Positions 42,731 to 52,260 of a stretch of 64,000 nt of DNA are shown here, one piece after another. Location: contig WPHV01000018.1 of assembly GCA_009744235.1 (NCBI GenBank), positions 1-64,000 of the forward strand, read 5' to 3'. Origin of the DNA: Gillisella vitis. GTDB taxonomy: Bacteria > Pseudomonadota > Alphaproteobacteria > Rhizobiales > Rhizobiaceae. A program made the position numbers and the translations under genes. The notes under the pieces are model-generated. The model saw only the letters and a list, made by a program, of their open reading frames with translations, searched no databases and was not told where the DNA came from. The first letter of the stretch is position 1, and every line of letters starts with the position of its first letter.

Positions 42731-43747
42731 ATGACCCACGCAAAAGCTATGATTTTGGGCTGTTCCGGCCCGGTTCTGACCCCGGATGAGCAGGCGTTCT
42801 TTAGAGAGCACCAGCCCTGGGGCTTTATTCTGTTCGGGCGCAATTGCCTTGACGGTGCGCAGATCAGCGATCTGGTTGCGCAGATGCGCGATACGGTTGG
42901 CGGGCGCAATGCGCCTGTGCTGATCGATCAGGAGGGCGGGCGCGTTCAGCGTATCCGCGAGCCGATGTGTCCGCGCTATCCATCGGGCGCCGAGATCGGT
43001 GCGCTTTACCGTCAGGACAAGGAGAAAGGGCTTCGCGCCGCCTGGCTGATGTCGCGGCTGCATGCCTTTGACCTTTTGCGCTACGGCATCAACGTCGATT
43101 GCCTGCCGGTGGTGGATGTGCCGGTCGAAGGGGCCAGCAATGTGATTGGCAACCGCGCCTATGGTTTCGATCCAGAAACGGTTGGAGCGCTGGGCGAAGC
43201 GGCGGCGGCGGGGTTGAAGGCAGGCGGTGTGCTGCCAACGGTCAAGCATATTCCCGGCCATGGCCGGGGCATGGCCGACTCCCATCACGAATTGCCGGTG
43301 GTGACAGCCTCGCGGGCCGAGCTGGAAGCGCATGATTTCCCGCCCTTCCAGCGGCTCAACGGCGAATTGATGGCGATGACCGCGCATGTGGTCTATTCTG
43401 CCTATGACCCAGATTATACGGCCTCGACCTCATCCATTGTCGTGGATGAGGTGATCCGGGGACTGATCGGGTTCCAGGGGCTTTTGATGAATGACGATCT
43501 GTCGATGAATGCCCTGAAGGGGACGATTTCCGAGCGGGCAGCGGCGGTGGTTGCTGCTGGCAACGACGTTCTGCTGCATTGCCACGGCATTATGGAGGAA
43601 ATGGTGCAGGTGGCCGAGCGCGCTCCCGTACTGGCCGGGGCAGCGCTTGCGCGGGTAAAGGCCGTTGAGGCGGCTTTCGGCGGTAACGACGGCGCCGACG
43701 AACAGGCGATCCGTGCGGAATTTGCCTCGCTGATGGCGGTGGCGTGA
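42731..43747 (+). CDS. nagZ: Beta-N-acetylhexosaminidase
   Basis: A 338-residue GH3 enzyme that removes GlcNAc from muropeptides during cell-wall recycling in the cytoplasm. The diagnostic loop LPTVKHIPGHGRGMADSHHE (KH-x-PGHG, ~171) holds the catalytic His/Asp dyad, and LLMNDDLSMNALKGT contains the nucleophile Asp. VLIDQEGGRVQRI is also typical. It is the first gene of a compact operon with scpA and scpB; its stop overlaps the scpA start (TGATG). Confidence 0.95.
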   Translation: MTHAKAMILGCSGPVLTPDEQAFFREHQPWGFILFGRNCLDGAQISDLVAQMRDTVGGRNAPVLIDQEGGRVQRIREPMCPRYPSGAEIGALYRQDKEKGLRAAWLMSRLHAFDLLRYGINVDCLPVVDVPVEGASNVIGNRAYGFDPETVGALGEAAAAGLKAGGVLPTVKHIPGHGRGMADSHHELPVVTASRAELEAHDFPPFQRLNGELMAMTAHVVYSAYDPDYTASTSSIVVDEVIRGLIGFQGLLMNDDLSMNALKGTISERAAAVVAAGNDVLLHCHGIMEEMVQVAERAPVLAGAALARVKAVEAAFGGNDGADEQAIRAEFASLMAVA

Positions 43748-44631
43748 TGGCAGAGCCTGCCGCACCCGCTCCGGCCTCCAATGTGAAGGGCGGCACCGCC
43801 ACGCCGATGGAGAAGCTGTGGCAGGGCGATGCGGCGATTGAGCGGGCCAGCGATGATCCCTCTTTGGTCATCGACGTCGCTGGTTTCGAAGGCCCTCTGG
43901 ATCTGTTGCTGTTTCTGGCCCGTAATCAAAAGGTTGACCTGTCGCGGATTTCGGTTCTGGCGCTGGCTGAACAATATCTGCTGTTCGTCGAACAGGCCCG
44001 CAGCATCCGCATCGAGCTTGCCGCCGATTACCTTGTCATGGCGGCCTGGCTTGCCTATCTGAAATCCCGGCTGCTGATCCCTCAGCAAGCCAAGGACGAC
44101 GAGCCATCCGGCGAAGAAATGGCCGCAGCACTGGCCTTCCGGCTGAAGCGGCTAGAGGCGATGCGCGATGCGGCTGGAAAGCTCGTCAACCGCAACCGGC
44201 TGGGCCGCGATATCTTTCAGCGCGGCGCACCTGAACATGTGCCTGACAGGGTGAATTCCGCCTTTGAGGCCAGTCTCTACGACCTGCTGTCTGCCTATGC
44301 CAATCTACGCCAGCGTCAGGCCTATACGCAGGTCACTATCGAGCGGCGCACAGTCTGGTCGCTGGTCGATGCCCGCACGCTGCTCAACCGGATGATTGGC
44401 GAGATCAGCGATTGGACGGCGCTGGACAGCTATTTGCTGCAATATCTGGCCGATCCAGCGGAGCGGATCACGGCGATTGCCAGCGCCTTTGCTGCATCGC
44501 TGGAACTGGTGCGGGAAGGCAAGCTGGAAATTCGCCAGGCGGGCGCTTTCGAGCCGATCTATATGCGGGGCGGCAAGGGCCGGGACGCGGCGGGCATGTT
44601 GGTGCCCCATGCTGATGGTGGTCAGGCGTGA
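43747..44631 (+). CDS. scpA: Segregation and condensation protein A (kleisin)
   Basis: A 294-residue kleisin that links SMC heads with ScpB in chromosome condensation. The N-terminal domain has VAGFEGPLDLLLFLARNQKV and DLSRISVLALAEQYL, plus LAADYLVMAAWLAYLKSRLLIP, all hallmarks of ScpA. The winged helix C-terminus includes EGKLEIRQAGAFEPIYMRGG. I took ATG 43747 (GTG 43744 is in frame). The stop overlaps the scpB start. Confidence 0.95.
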   Translation: MAEPAAPAPASNVKGGTATPMEKLWQGDAAIERASDDPSLVIDVAGFEGPLDLLLFLARNQKVDLSRISVLALAEQYLLFVEQARSIRIELAADYLVMAAWLAYLKSRLLIPQQAKDDEPSGEEMAAALAFRLKRLEAMRDAAGKLVNRNRLGRDIFQRGAPEHVPDRVNSAFEASLYDLLSAYANLRQRQAYTQVTIERRTVWSLVDARTLLNRMIGEISDWTALDSYLLQYLADPAERITAIASAFAASLELVREGKLEIRQAGAFEPIYMRGGKGRDAAGMLVPHADGGQA

Positions 44632-45353
44632 TGGCGATGACAGGCGACAATCAACAAGATGAAGCTGATGCCAAGGATGGGGCAGGCGGGCTTGCTGGCA
44701 TACGGGAGCGTGAAGCTTTGCGTATCGTCGAAGCACTGGTCTTTGCCTCGGCAGAGCCAGTCTCGGAAGGCTTTCTGGCCGAGCGCCTGCCACGCGGCAC
44801 CGATATTGGCGGGCTGATGAAGGCGCTACAGGCCGATTATGCGCCACGCGGTGTCAATCTGGTGCGGGTTGATGGGCATTGGGCATTTCGCACGGCTGCC
44901 GATCTGGCCTTTGCCATTCGTCGTGAAGACAATGAGGTGCGCAAACTGTCGCGGGCGGCGCTGGAAGTGCTGGCGATCATTGCCTATCACCAGCCGGTCA
45001 CGCGGGCCGAAATCGAAGATATCAGAGGCGTGCAGACCTCCAAAGGCACGATTGACGTGTTGCTGGAGGCTGGATGGGTGCGGTTTCGCGGCCGTCGCCG
45101 CACGCCGGGCCGGCCCGTGACCTTCGGCACGACTCGCGATTTTCTCGATCATTTTGGGCTGGAGGAATTGCGCGATCTACCGGGCATGGAGGAATTGAAA
45201 GGGGCGGGACTGCTGACAGGCCGAATCCCGGCGAATTTCCATGTGCCGATGCCGATGGATGGCGATGCGCTTGGTGAGGATGAGGACCCGATCACCCAGC
45301 TGGATCTGGAGGAACTTGGCCTGCTGGCACCCGCCGATGCCCGTGATGCGTAA
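44631..45353 (+). CDS. scpB: Segregation and condensation protein B
   Basis: A 240-residue winged-helix partner of ScpA/SMC. EALRIVEALVFASAEPVSEG begins the first winged helix. The second contains LEVLAIIAYHQPVTRAEIED, IRGVQTSKGTIDVLLEAGWV and TPGRPVTFGTTRDFLDHFGL, the most conserved part of ScpB. The start is set at ATG 44631 in the TGATG overlap with scpA; GTG 44628 and ATG 44637 are alternatives. A 179-base gap leads to tatA. Confidence 0.95.
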   Translation: MAMTGDNQQDEADAKDGAGGLAGIREREALRIVEALVFASAEPVSEGFLAERLPRGTDIGGLMKALQADYAPRGVNLVRVDGHWAFRTAADLAFAIRREDNEVRKLSRAALEVLAIIAYHQPVTRAEIEDIRGVQTSKGTIDVLLEAGWVRFRGRRRTPGRPVTFGTTRDFLDHFGLEELRDLPGMEELKGAGLLTGRIPANFHVPMPMDGDALGEDEDPITQLDLEELGLLAPADARDA

Positions 45354-45532
45354 TCTGTTGTTGAGCTTGGGCTGTAGAAATGCTCATGAAAATCTGCGGG
45401 ACTGTTGATGGGGCGGCGGCGGTGTCTTGCCTCCCGTCATTTCCCATGCCAAGCAGGTAAAAGATTTTGTAATTTGAAAAAGATGCACAAACATCTTACA
45501 TCGGTATGACCGATCAATAAGGAGTGGGGACC

Positions 45533-45748
45533 ATGGGTTCTTTCAGTATGTGGCATTGGCTGATCGTTCTGGCGATTGTGCTGTTGTTGTTTGGCCGTGG
45601 CAAGATTCCCGAACTGATGGGCGACGTTGCCAAGGGTATCAAGAGCTTCAAGAAGGGCATGTCGGATGACGATACGGCCCCTGACGGGACGCCTAAGCCT
45701 GCTGATCAGTCGAAGACCGTGGACCATAGGGCCGACGATCACAAATAA
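45533..45748 (+). CDS. tatA: Twin-arginine translocase subunit TatA
   Basis: A 71-residue TatA: short N-terminal transmembrane helix (MWHWLIVLAIVLLLFG), the FGRGKIPELMGDVAKGIKSF hinge and amphipathic helix, and an acidic C-terminal tail ending HRADDHK. TatA oligomers form the pore for folded proteins. AAGGAG precedes ATG 45533. It is followed by tatB and tatC. Confidence 0.96.
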   Translation: MGSFSMWHWLIVLAIVLLLFGRGKIPELMGDVAKGIKSFKKGMSDDDTAPDGTPKPADQSKTVDHRADDHK

Positions 45749-45841
45749 CCATGCGTGCAACTGAATGAGGCCGGTGCCAGTGGCGCCGGTCTGTTTCTGG
45801 AATGGGTCGCCGCTTGGCCGACGGCTTCAGGAGACTGAAGA

Positions 45842-46726
45842 ATGCTTGACATTGGCTGGAGCGAATTGCTGGTTATCGCGGTCGTGCTGATCGTTGTGGT
45901 CGGTCCGAAAGACTTGCCGCCCATGCTGCGGGCCTTTGGCAAGATGACAACGCGGCTGCGCAAGACGGCGGGCGAGTTTCGCGCCCAGTTCGACGAGGCG
46001 CTGCGTGAAGCCGACATGGACGATGTGCGCCGCACGATAGATGATGCCCAACGGTTGAACCCCGCCAATGCGCTGCGCGAGGCGATCAATCCGCTGCGGC
46101 AGATGGGTGCCGATATCAGATCCGATCTCCAGCGCTCGACGCAGGTGGATCATTTCCCTGAAGATGAGAGTAGCCGTCTGCCGCTGGCGGATGAACCGGC
46201 CCGGCCGATGACGGCGGAAGATCTTCCGCCGCTGCCACCGCTGGGTGATACTCTGGCAAAACCACAATTGCCGGGTTCGGCTGCCGCAGCACCTGTGACA
46301 GCACCGGTTGTCAAAGCCGCCGACACTGTTACCCCAGTGGAAAAAGCACCGGTGAAACGGGTGCGAAAGCCAAAGTCGGATGTCGCGGCGCCTGACGTGC
46401 TAACGTCTGAAATGTCGTCGCCTAAGGCGGTAAAAGCCGTAAAAGCCAAGGCTGTTTCCAAGCCAGTCAAAAATCTGAAGCCAGCAGCCGTCACCGCGCC
46501 TGTCGCGCAAACCTCTGTTGATGCTGACATTGCTGTATCGGATAAGGGTGCGCCCCCGAAGACGACGCGCACCAAAAGGCCAGTAGCGGCAAAGGGTCTG
46601 CCGGAGACGGCTGCTGTGCCAGAATTGAAAAAGAAAACCGCATCCAGGAAGAAGACTGTCCCTGGTGAAACGATGGCCAGCCAGCCTGAGCCCCGAGCGG
46701 AAGACATCACCAAGGGTGAAGCATGA
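45842..46726 (+). CDS. tatB: Twin-arginine translocase subunit TatB
   Basis: A 294-residue TatB, longer than E. coli TatB because of an extended Ala/Pro/Lys-rich C-terminal tail, as is common in rhizobia. The N-terminus has LDIGWSELLVIAVVLIVVVG, then GPKDLPPMLRAFGKMTTRLR and an amphipathic helix with EFRAQFDEALREADMDDVRR. With TatC it forms the receptor for twin-arginine signal peptides. It overlaps tatC by four bases. Confidence 0.95.
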   Translation: MLDIGWSELLVIAVVLIVVVGPKDLPPMLRAFGKMTTRLRKTAGEFRAQFDEALREADMDDVRRTIDDAQRLNPANALREAINPLRQMGADIRSDLQRSTQVDHFPEDESSRLPLADEPARPMTAEDLPPLPPLGDTLAKPQLPGSAAAAPVTAPVVKAADTVTPVEKAPVKRVRKPKSDVAAPDVLTSEMSSPKAVKAVKAKAVSKPVKNLKPAAVTAPVAQTSVDADIAVSDKGAPPKTTRTKRPVAAKGLPETAAVPELKKKTASRKKTVPGETMASQPEPRAEDITKGEA

Positions 46727-47535
46727 GCGACGACATTGAGGACAAGCCGCAGCCGCTGATCGAGCATCTGATAGAGCTGAGGACGCGGCTGATCTGGTCG
46801 CTGGGTGCGTTTTTCCTGGCCTTCATCGTCTGCTTTTTCTTCGCCAAGCATTTGTTCAATCTTCTGGTCATCCCCTATAAATGGGCTGTGATCTGGGCGC
46901 ATCTGGATGTCAGCAAGGCGGAGCTGATCTATACGGCGCCGCAGGAGTTTTTCTTCACCCAGGTCAAGGTGGCGATGTTTTCTGCCATGGTCATCGCTTT
47001 TCCGGTGATTGCCGCGCAGATCTACAAGTTCGTGGCACCGGGCCTTTATAAAAACGAGCGCCAGGCTTTCCTGCCGTTCTTGGTTGCCTCTCCGGTTCTG
47101 TTCCTGATGGGTGCGGCGCTGGTCTATTTCTTCTTTACCCCGATGGTGATGTGGTTCTTCCTGGCGATGCAGCAGGCGCCGGGTGAGGGCGATGTGGCGA
47201 TTTCGCTGATGCCGAAAGTCTCGGAATATCTCAGCCTGATCATGTCGCTGGTCTTTGCCTTCGGACTTGTGTTCCAATTGCCTGTGGTGACCACGCTTCT
47301 GGCCCGGGTCGGGATCATCGACAGCAAGTGGCTGGCAGAAAAGCGCAAATATTTCATCGTCATCGCCTTCATCGTTGCGGCAGTGCTAACCCCGCCCGAT
47401 CCGATGTCCCAGATCGGTCTTGCACTGCCAACGATCCTTCTCTACGAAGTCTCGATCTACGCCGCAAAGATCGTGGAAAGGGAACGGTCAAAGAAGGCCG
47501 CAACTGAAGCCAGCACCTCCACCGAGGTGGAATAA
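46723..47535 (+). CDS. tatC: Twin-arginine translocase subunit TatC
   Basis: A 270-residue polytopic protein with six hydrophobic segments. Landmarks: PLIEHLIELRTRLIWSLGAF at the N-terminus, the IYTAPQEFFFTQVKVAMFSA segment with the conserved Glu, YKFVAPGLYKNERQAFLPF, and LARVGIIDSKWLAEKRKYF. It recognises the RR motif of Tat substrates. The ATGA overlap with tatB indicates coupled translation. Confidence 0.96.
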   Translation: MSDDIEDKPQPLIEHLIELRTRLIWSLGAFFLAFIVCFFFAKHLFNLLVIPYKWAVIWAHLDVSKAELIYTAPQEFFFTQVKVAMFSAMVIAFPVIAAQIYKFVAPGLYKNERQAFLPFLVASPVLFLMGAALVYFFFTPMVMWFFLAMQQAPGEGDVAISLMPKVSEYLSLIMSLVFAFGLVFQLPVVTTLLARVGIIDSKWLAEKRKYFIVIAFIVAAVLTPPDPMSQIGLALPTILLYEVSIYAAKIVERERSKKAATEASTSTEVE

Positions 47536-47549
47536 CCTGCGTCAAAATC

Positions 47550-47599
47550 CGGCCCGCTACAGACTTGGTCCGCTTACATACCTGGTCCGCTTACATATT
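47550..47599 (+). repeat. Short 17-base tandem repeat before serS
   Basis: TGGTCCGCTTACATA occurs at 47566-47580 and again at 47583-47597, a 17-base period, with a degenerate third unit (GGCCCGCTACAGACT) just upstream. It lies in the short tatC-serS gap and ends 11 bases before the serS ATG. Confidence 0.65.
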
Positions 47600-47609
47600 T
47601 GGAACGACG

Positions 47610-48893
47610 ATGCTTGATATCAAATGGATTCGTGAAAACCCTGAGCTTCTCGATCAGGCGCTGGCAAAGCGCGGGGCAGAGCCGCTGTCGCAGAGCCTGA
47701 TCACGCTTGATGAACAGCGCCGAGCCGTTGTCCAGTCCATGCAGGACATGCAGTCGCGTCGTAATTCCGCCTCCAAGGAAATCGGCGCGGCCATGGCGCA
47801 GAAGGATATGGCGCTGGCCGAAAAGCTGAAGGCCGAAGTTGCCTCGCTGAAGGACACCCTGCCGGCTGCCGAAGAAGATGAGCGCCGCCTGAGCGCGGAA
47901 TTGACCGACGCCCTGTCGCGCATTCCCAATATTCCGCTGGACGATGTACCTGTTGGCGCGGATGAACACGACAATGTCGTGACGCGTGTTGTCGGCCAGA
48001 AGCCGGTCTGGAACCATAAGGCCATCGAGCATCCGGAAATCGGCGAAGCGCTGGGCTATATGGATTTCGACCGCGCTGCCAAGCTTTCTGGCGCACGGTT
48101 TACAGTCTTGACCGGGCCTTTGGCGCGGTTGGAGCGGGCGCTCGGTCAGTTCATGATCGATCTTCACACCAGCGAGCATGGCTATACCGAAGTCTCATCG
48201 CCGCTGATGGTGCGAGATGAAGCGATGTATGGCACCGGTCAATTGCCGAAATTTGCTGAGGAACTGTTCAAGACCACGGATGGTCGGTGGCTGATCCCGA
48301 CGGCTGAGGTGACGCTGACCAATCTGGTCTCCGGTGAAATTCTCGATCAGGAAAAACTGCCGCTGCGCTTTACCGCCTTGACGCCGTCCTTCCGCTCGGA
48401 AGCAGGGTCGGCCGGGCGTGACACGCGCGGCATGCTTCGCCAGCATCAGTTCTGGAAATGCGAACTGGTGTCGATCACCGATGCGCAGAGCGCTTTGGCG
48501 GAACATGAGCGGATGACGGCCTGCGCCGAAGAGGTGCTGAAGCGCCTCGGCCTGCATTTCCGCACCATGACGCTTTGCACCGGCGATATGGGGTTCGGCG
48601 CCGCCAAGACCTACGATCTGGAAGTTTGGCTGCCGGGACAGAACACGTTCCGTGAAATCTCCTCATGCTCGGTCTGTGGTGATTTCCAGGGGCGGCGGAT
48701 GAATGCCCGCTACCGCAACAAGGATGGCAAAGGCACCACATTCGTCCACACGCTCAACGGTTCTGGCACCGCAGTTGGCCGGTGCCTGATCGCAGTCATG
48801 GAGAACTATCTCAACGAAGATGGCTCGATCACTGTGCCTGATGTCTTGTTGCCCTATATGGGCGGTCTGACGAGAATTGAAAAAGCCAGCTAA
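47610..48893 (+). CDS. serS: Seryl-tRNA synthetase
   Basis: A 427-residue class II synthetase. It starts MLDIKWIRENPELLDQALAK, the usual N-terminal coiled-coil arm (to ~residue 100), then the catalytic core with YTEVSSPLMVRDEAMYGTGQ, motif 2 in PSFRSEAGSAGRDTRGMLRQ followed by HQFWK, and motif 3 near NGSGTAVGRCLIAVMENYLN. ATG 47610 begins the typical MLDIKWIR sequence; the longer frame to 47565 is not supported. Confidence 0.97.
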   Translation: MLDIKWIRENPELLDQALAKRGAEPLSQSLITLDEQRRAVVQSMQDMQSRRNSASKEIGAAMAQKDMALAEKLKAEVASLKDTLPAAEEDERRLSAELTDALSRIPNIPLDDVPVGADEHDNVVTRVVGQKPVWNHKAIEHPEIGEALGYMDFDRAAKLSGARFTVLTGPLARLERALGQFMIDLHTSEHGYTEVSSPLMVRDEAMYGTGQLPKFAEELFKTTDGRWLIPTAEVTLTNLVSGEILDQEKLPLRFTALTPSFRSEAGSAGRDTRGMLRQHQFWKCELVSITDAQSALAEHERMTACAEEVLKRLGLHFRTMTLCTGDMGFGAAKTYDLEVWLPGQNTFREISSCSVCGDFQGRRMNARYRNKDGKGTTFVHTLNGSGTAVGRCLIAVMENYLNEDGSITVPDVLLPYMGGLTRIEKAS

Positions 48894-48925
48894 TTCCGGC
48901 TTCAGAAACGTCTTGACGAGGACCA

Positions 48926-49696
48926 ATGCGGATTCTGCTGACCAATGACGACGGCATTCATGCAGACGGCATGGCCGTTCTGGAACGAATCGCTCGGACG
49001 CTCTCCGACGATGTGTGGATTGTTGCGCCGGAAACCGACCAGAGCGGGCTTGCCCATTCGCTGACCCTGTCGGAGCCGTTGCGGCTGCGGCAGCTTGGCG
49101 AGAAACGCTTTGCGCTGCGGGGAACGCCGACCGATTGCGTCATCATGGCCATCCGCAAAGTGCTGCCCGGCAAGCCGGATCTCGTATTGTCAGGTGTCAA
49201 TGCCGGGGCGAACCTTGCTGACGATGTCACCTATTCCGGCACGGTGGCTGGGGCAATCGAAGGCACGGTGCATGGGGTGCGATCGTTTGCGCTTAGCCAG
49301 GCCTATAGCTACGTGGCTGGTCATTCCATTCCCTGGGATGTGGCTGAAACGCATGCGCCAGCGCTGATTGCTAAACTGATGCATGCCGACCTGCCGCCCG
49401 GCACGTTCCTCAATCTCAATTTTCCCAATTGCGAACCGCGCGAGGTTGCGGGCGTCGATGTCACCTCGCAGGGCAAGCTCGACTTCGGACTCAGCGTCGA
49501 AGAGCGGCTGGATGGGCGCGGACTTCCTTATTTCTGGCTGCGATTCGGCGACCGCAAGGGCAATTTCCGCGCCGGAACCGATATCAGCACGTTGCGTGAT
49601 AACCGTATTTCGGTCACGCCGCTGAAGCTGGACCTGACCGATTACGCGGTTCAGGATATCATCGCCGCCGCGCTGAACCCGGAGGTAGGGTCGTGA
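48926..49696 (+). CDS. surE: 5'/3'-nucleotidase SurE
   Basis: A 256-residue metal-dependent phosphatase. The start MRILLTNDDGIHADGMAVLE carries the N-x-x-DD metal site. ETDQSGLAHSLTL, TPTDCVIMAIRKVL and VLSGVNAGANLADDVTYSGT are SurE signatures. It acts on nucleoside monophosphates and is linked to stress survival. The stop overlaps the pcm start (GTGA), matching the conserved surE-pcm pair. Confidence 0.96.
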   Translation: MRILLTNDDGIHADGMAVLERIARTLSDDVWIVAPETDQSGLAHSLTLSEPLRLRQLGEKRFALRGTPTDCVIMAIRKVLPGKPDLVLSGVNAGANLADDVTYSGTVAGAIEGTVHGVRSFALSQAYSYVAGHSIPWDVAETHAPALIAKLMHADLPPGTFLNLNFPNCEPREVAGVDVTSQGKLDFGLSVEERLDGRGLPYFWLRFGDRKGNFRAGTDISTLRDNRISVTPLKLDLTDYAVQDIIAAALNPEVGS

Positions 49697-50346
49697 AATC
49701 CGCAATGCTTGAAAAAGAGGGCTTTGCCGCCTTGGTGCTGCGGCTGCGCTCCGAGGGGATTTCCGACATCAACCTGCTGACGGCGGTGGAACAGACACCC
49801 CGCTCGCGATTCGTCGCGCATCATCTGGCCGAGCACGCCTATTCCCGCCAGACGATCCCGCTCGAATGCGGAGCTTTCATGGAAGGGGCCGATCTTGCCG
49901 TACGGCTGATCGAGCGCCTGCGCGTCAAGCCCGGCCAGCGGGTGATGGAGGTCGGTACCGGCAGCGGGTTCATGACTGCTGTTCTGGCTCGTCTTAGCGA
50001 ACGGGTCGTCTCGGTGGAGCGCTACAAGACGCTGGTAACCGATGCGCAGGCGCGTCTGGAGCAATTGTCAGTCCGCAATGCGATTATCCGCCATGGCGAT
50101 GGTAGCCTGGGCTTGCCGGGCGAGGGCACATTCGACCGAATCATCGCGACAGCCGCGTTTCCGTCGATGCCAAAAGTCTTTACCGAGCAATTGGTCCATA
50201 ACGGTGTGCTGCTGGCTCCGCTCATTTTGGATGAAAATCGTTGCGTCATGGTGCGGCTGACCCGCACCGGTAGCCGGTTTGAGCGGGAAGACCTGTTCGA
50301 GGTTCCCTATCTTCCTTTGACTCCAAATGTCGCTGCCTTCCTTTAA
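49693..50346 (+). CDS. pcm: Protein-L-isoaspartate O-methyltransferase
   Basis: A 217-residue AdoMet enzyme that repairs isoaspartyl residues in damaged proteins. Motif I is RVMEVGTGSGFMTAVLARLS, followed by VVSVERYKTLVTDAQARL, IIRHGDGSLGLPGEGTFDRI and TAAFPSMPKVFTEQLVHNGV. The GTG start overlaps the surE stop. Compared with classical Pcm, the loop before motif I reads RQTIPLECGAFM rather than GQTISQPYIV, as in many rhizobia. The surE-pcm-nlpD order confirms identity. Confidence 0.92.
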   Translation: MKSAMLEKEGFAALVLRLRSEGISDINLLTAVEQTPRSRFVAHHLAEHAYSRQTIPLECGAFMEGADLAVRLIERLRVKPGQRVMEVGTGSGFMTAVLARLSERVVSVERYKTLVTDAQARLEQLSVRNAIIRHGDGSLGLPGEGTFDRIIATAAFPSMPKVFTEQLVHNGVLLAPLILDENRCVMVRLTRTGSRFEREDLFEVPYLPLTPNVAAFL

Positions 50347-50597
50347 TTGGAAGCTTTGCATCCGCTAAAATTACCAAAATTGGACAGTTTGGCGGCGCTT
50401 GGCTCAGTGCCCTTAATTTTTATGGTTAATGGCTTTTTTGTAAAACCCCGGCACAGCAGGGTTTCCAGCCACGCAGGCCCCGGTTTTCCTGCGATTTTTT
50501 GCGGAATGTTCATAAGGATTCCACGCGGTTAACCGCCCGGTAACACTAACGCGCTTTAATAAACTCACAAATGGTTGCGTCGTCAGTGGGTTGTATC

Positions 50598-52205
50598 ATG
50601 CGTCAGAGTCAGTCTTATAAATCCGGCATGCCTGTTGCCCAGATTCTCTGGGTTGGCCTGATGGCGAGCGTCGCGACTGGTTGCAGTTCCGATTCAAGCC
50701 GCTTTTCCGGCCTGTTTTCCAAAACCGATACGATGACGACCGCCTCGACCGGCGGCCAGATCACCGGATTGGACAATGCGCCGGTGCCGCAAGCCGATGT
50801 CGATAATGGCGGGTCCTATGCGCCGTCCGGCCCCAGCGCGTCGACGGGTGGCGGTTATGGCAATCGCCAGCAGGCGATGACGCAGCCCTATCCGGCCCAG
50901 CAGACCTATTCGCCAGCGCGGCGGGCTTCGTCGGCTGTGTCCGTTCAGAAGGCCGAGCTTGCGCCGCCATCCGGTTCCACCGCATCGACAGGCCCGATTT
51001 CTTCGCGCCGCCAGACAGCGTCGGCGCAGCCATTCCCGGCTGCCACTCACCAGTCGGCAGCCTTGGAGGACGGCGATGGCTTGTCCACCAACACCCTGCC
51101 GCAGCCGGCAAAGCCCGGCCCGGCGGCTGGCGCTGGCGCTAGTGGCCAGGGTGCCAATGGATGGAGCACGGTCAATGCACCCCGCGTCGTTCTGAAGCCG
51201 GGCGAAAGCCTTGCTACCCTGTCGCAGCGTTACGGGGTGCCGGAAAAGGAAATCGTTAAGGCCAACGGTCTTTCGACGGCAGGGGCCGCACGTCCAGGTC
51301 AGTCTATCCTCATTCCGACCTTCGGCTCGCGCAATACGCCGACCAGGGCTGCGGCTGCCGAAGGCACGCTGTTGCCTCCAGGTCAGTCTCCCGGACCGAC
51401 GCCGCGCCAGGAAGAAAAGGTCGCGGTATTGCCGACCAATCCGAAGCTGCGCGACAAGGTCAAGACTGATATTGCCGCAAACAACACCACCAATGCCGCG
51501 GGCACCGGCAAGACGCCGCCAGCCGCTGGCACCTATGTGGTCAAGTCGGGCGATTCGATTGCCAAGATTGCCCGCGAAAACGGTGTTTCCGTTGCGGCCT
51601 TGAAGCAGGCAAACCATCTCGGCACCCAGGGTGTCCGTGTTGGCCAGACGCTGGAACTGCCGCAGGCCGATCAAAAGCTGGCCGCGACACCTGTCAGCAC
51701 GGCGCCTGCCAATACCAAGCCGGAAGCGCCCAAGGTGACTGCTGCGGCTCCGGCGCCTGCCGCGCCGACCAAGTCTGTCACTGATGTTGCCTCCGCCGAT
51801 CCCGGCGACAAGGCCCCTGACGCAACTGGCATCGGCAAATATCGCTGGCCGGTGCGTGGCGCGGTGGTGGCTCCGTTTGGCGCCAATGTCGCTGGCAAGC
51901 GCAATGACGGTATCGATATTTCCGTGCCGACCGGTACACCGATCAAGGCCGCCGAAAACGGCGTGGTTATCTACGCTGGCAATGGCCTGAAAGAACTCGG
52001 CAACACCGTGCTTGTTCGCCATGACGACGGCACTGTGACTGTTTACGGCCATGCCGATGCCATTTCCGTTCAGCGCGGCCAGAAGGTGCAGCGTGGCCAG
52101 CAGGTGGCAACATCGGGCATGAGCGGCAATGCCAGCCAACCGACCCTGCATTTTGAAGTGCGCAAGGATGCGACCCCGGTCAACCCGATGGGCTTCCTGG
52201 AATAG
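50598..52205 (+). CDS. nlpD: NlpD-like lipoprotein with two LysM domains and a degenerate M23 domain
   Basis: A 535-residue envelope protein. Signal peptide with lipobox MASVATGC (starting at ATG 50598), then a Gly/Ser/Pro-rich linker. LysM 1 lies at ~196-240 (VLKPGESLATLSQRYGVPEK) and LysM 2 at ~311-355 (YVVKSGDSIAKIARENGVSV). The M23 domain is at ~413-532 with YRWPVRGAVVAPFG, GIDISVPTGTPIKAAENGVV and LHFEVRKDATPVNP. The first zinc-binding His of M23 (normally H-x-G-x-D) is Asn in KRNDGIDIS, as in E. coli NlpD, so it probably activates an amidase rather than cutting peptidoglycan. Confidence 0.9.
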   Translation: MRQSQSYKSGMPVAQILWVGLMASVATGCSSDSSRFSGLFSKTDTMTTASTGGQITGLDNAPVPQADVDNGGSYAPSGPSASTGGGYGNRQQAMTQPYPAQQTYSPARRASSAVSVQKAELAPPSGSTASTGPISSRRQTASAQPFPAATHQSAALEDGDGLSTNTLPQPAKPGPAAGAGASGQGANGWSTVNAPRVVLKPGESLATLSQRYGVPEKEIVKANGLSTAGAARPGQSILIPTFGSRNTPTRAAAAEGTLLPPGQSPGPTPRQEEKVAVLPTNPKLRDKVKTDIAANNTTNAAGTGKTPPAAGTYVVKSGDSIAKIARENGVSVAALKQANHLGTQGVRVGQTLELPQADQKLAATPVSTAPANTKPEAPKVTAAAPAPAAPTKSVTDVASADPGDKAPDATGIGKYRWPVRGAVVAPFGANVAGKRNDGIDISVPTGTPIKAAENGVVIYAGNGLKELGNTVLVRHDDGTVTVYGHADAISVQRGQKVQRGQQVATSGMSGNASQPTLHFEVRKDATPVNPMGFLE

Positions 52206-52260
52206 GCGTCGCAGGGCGAAAGCTTTTTCTTGAATAAGGTAGTGCGTTTCAGGAAAGTTG

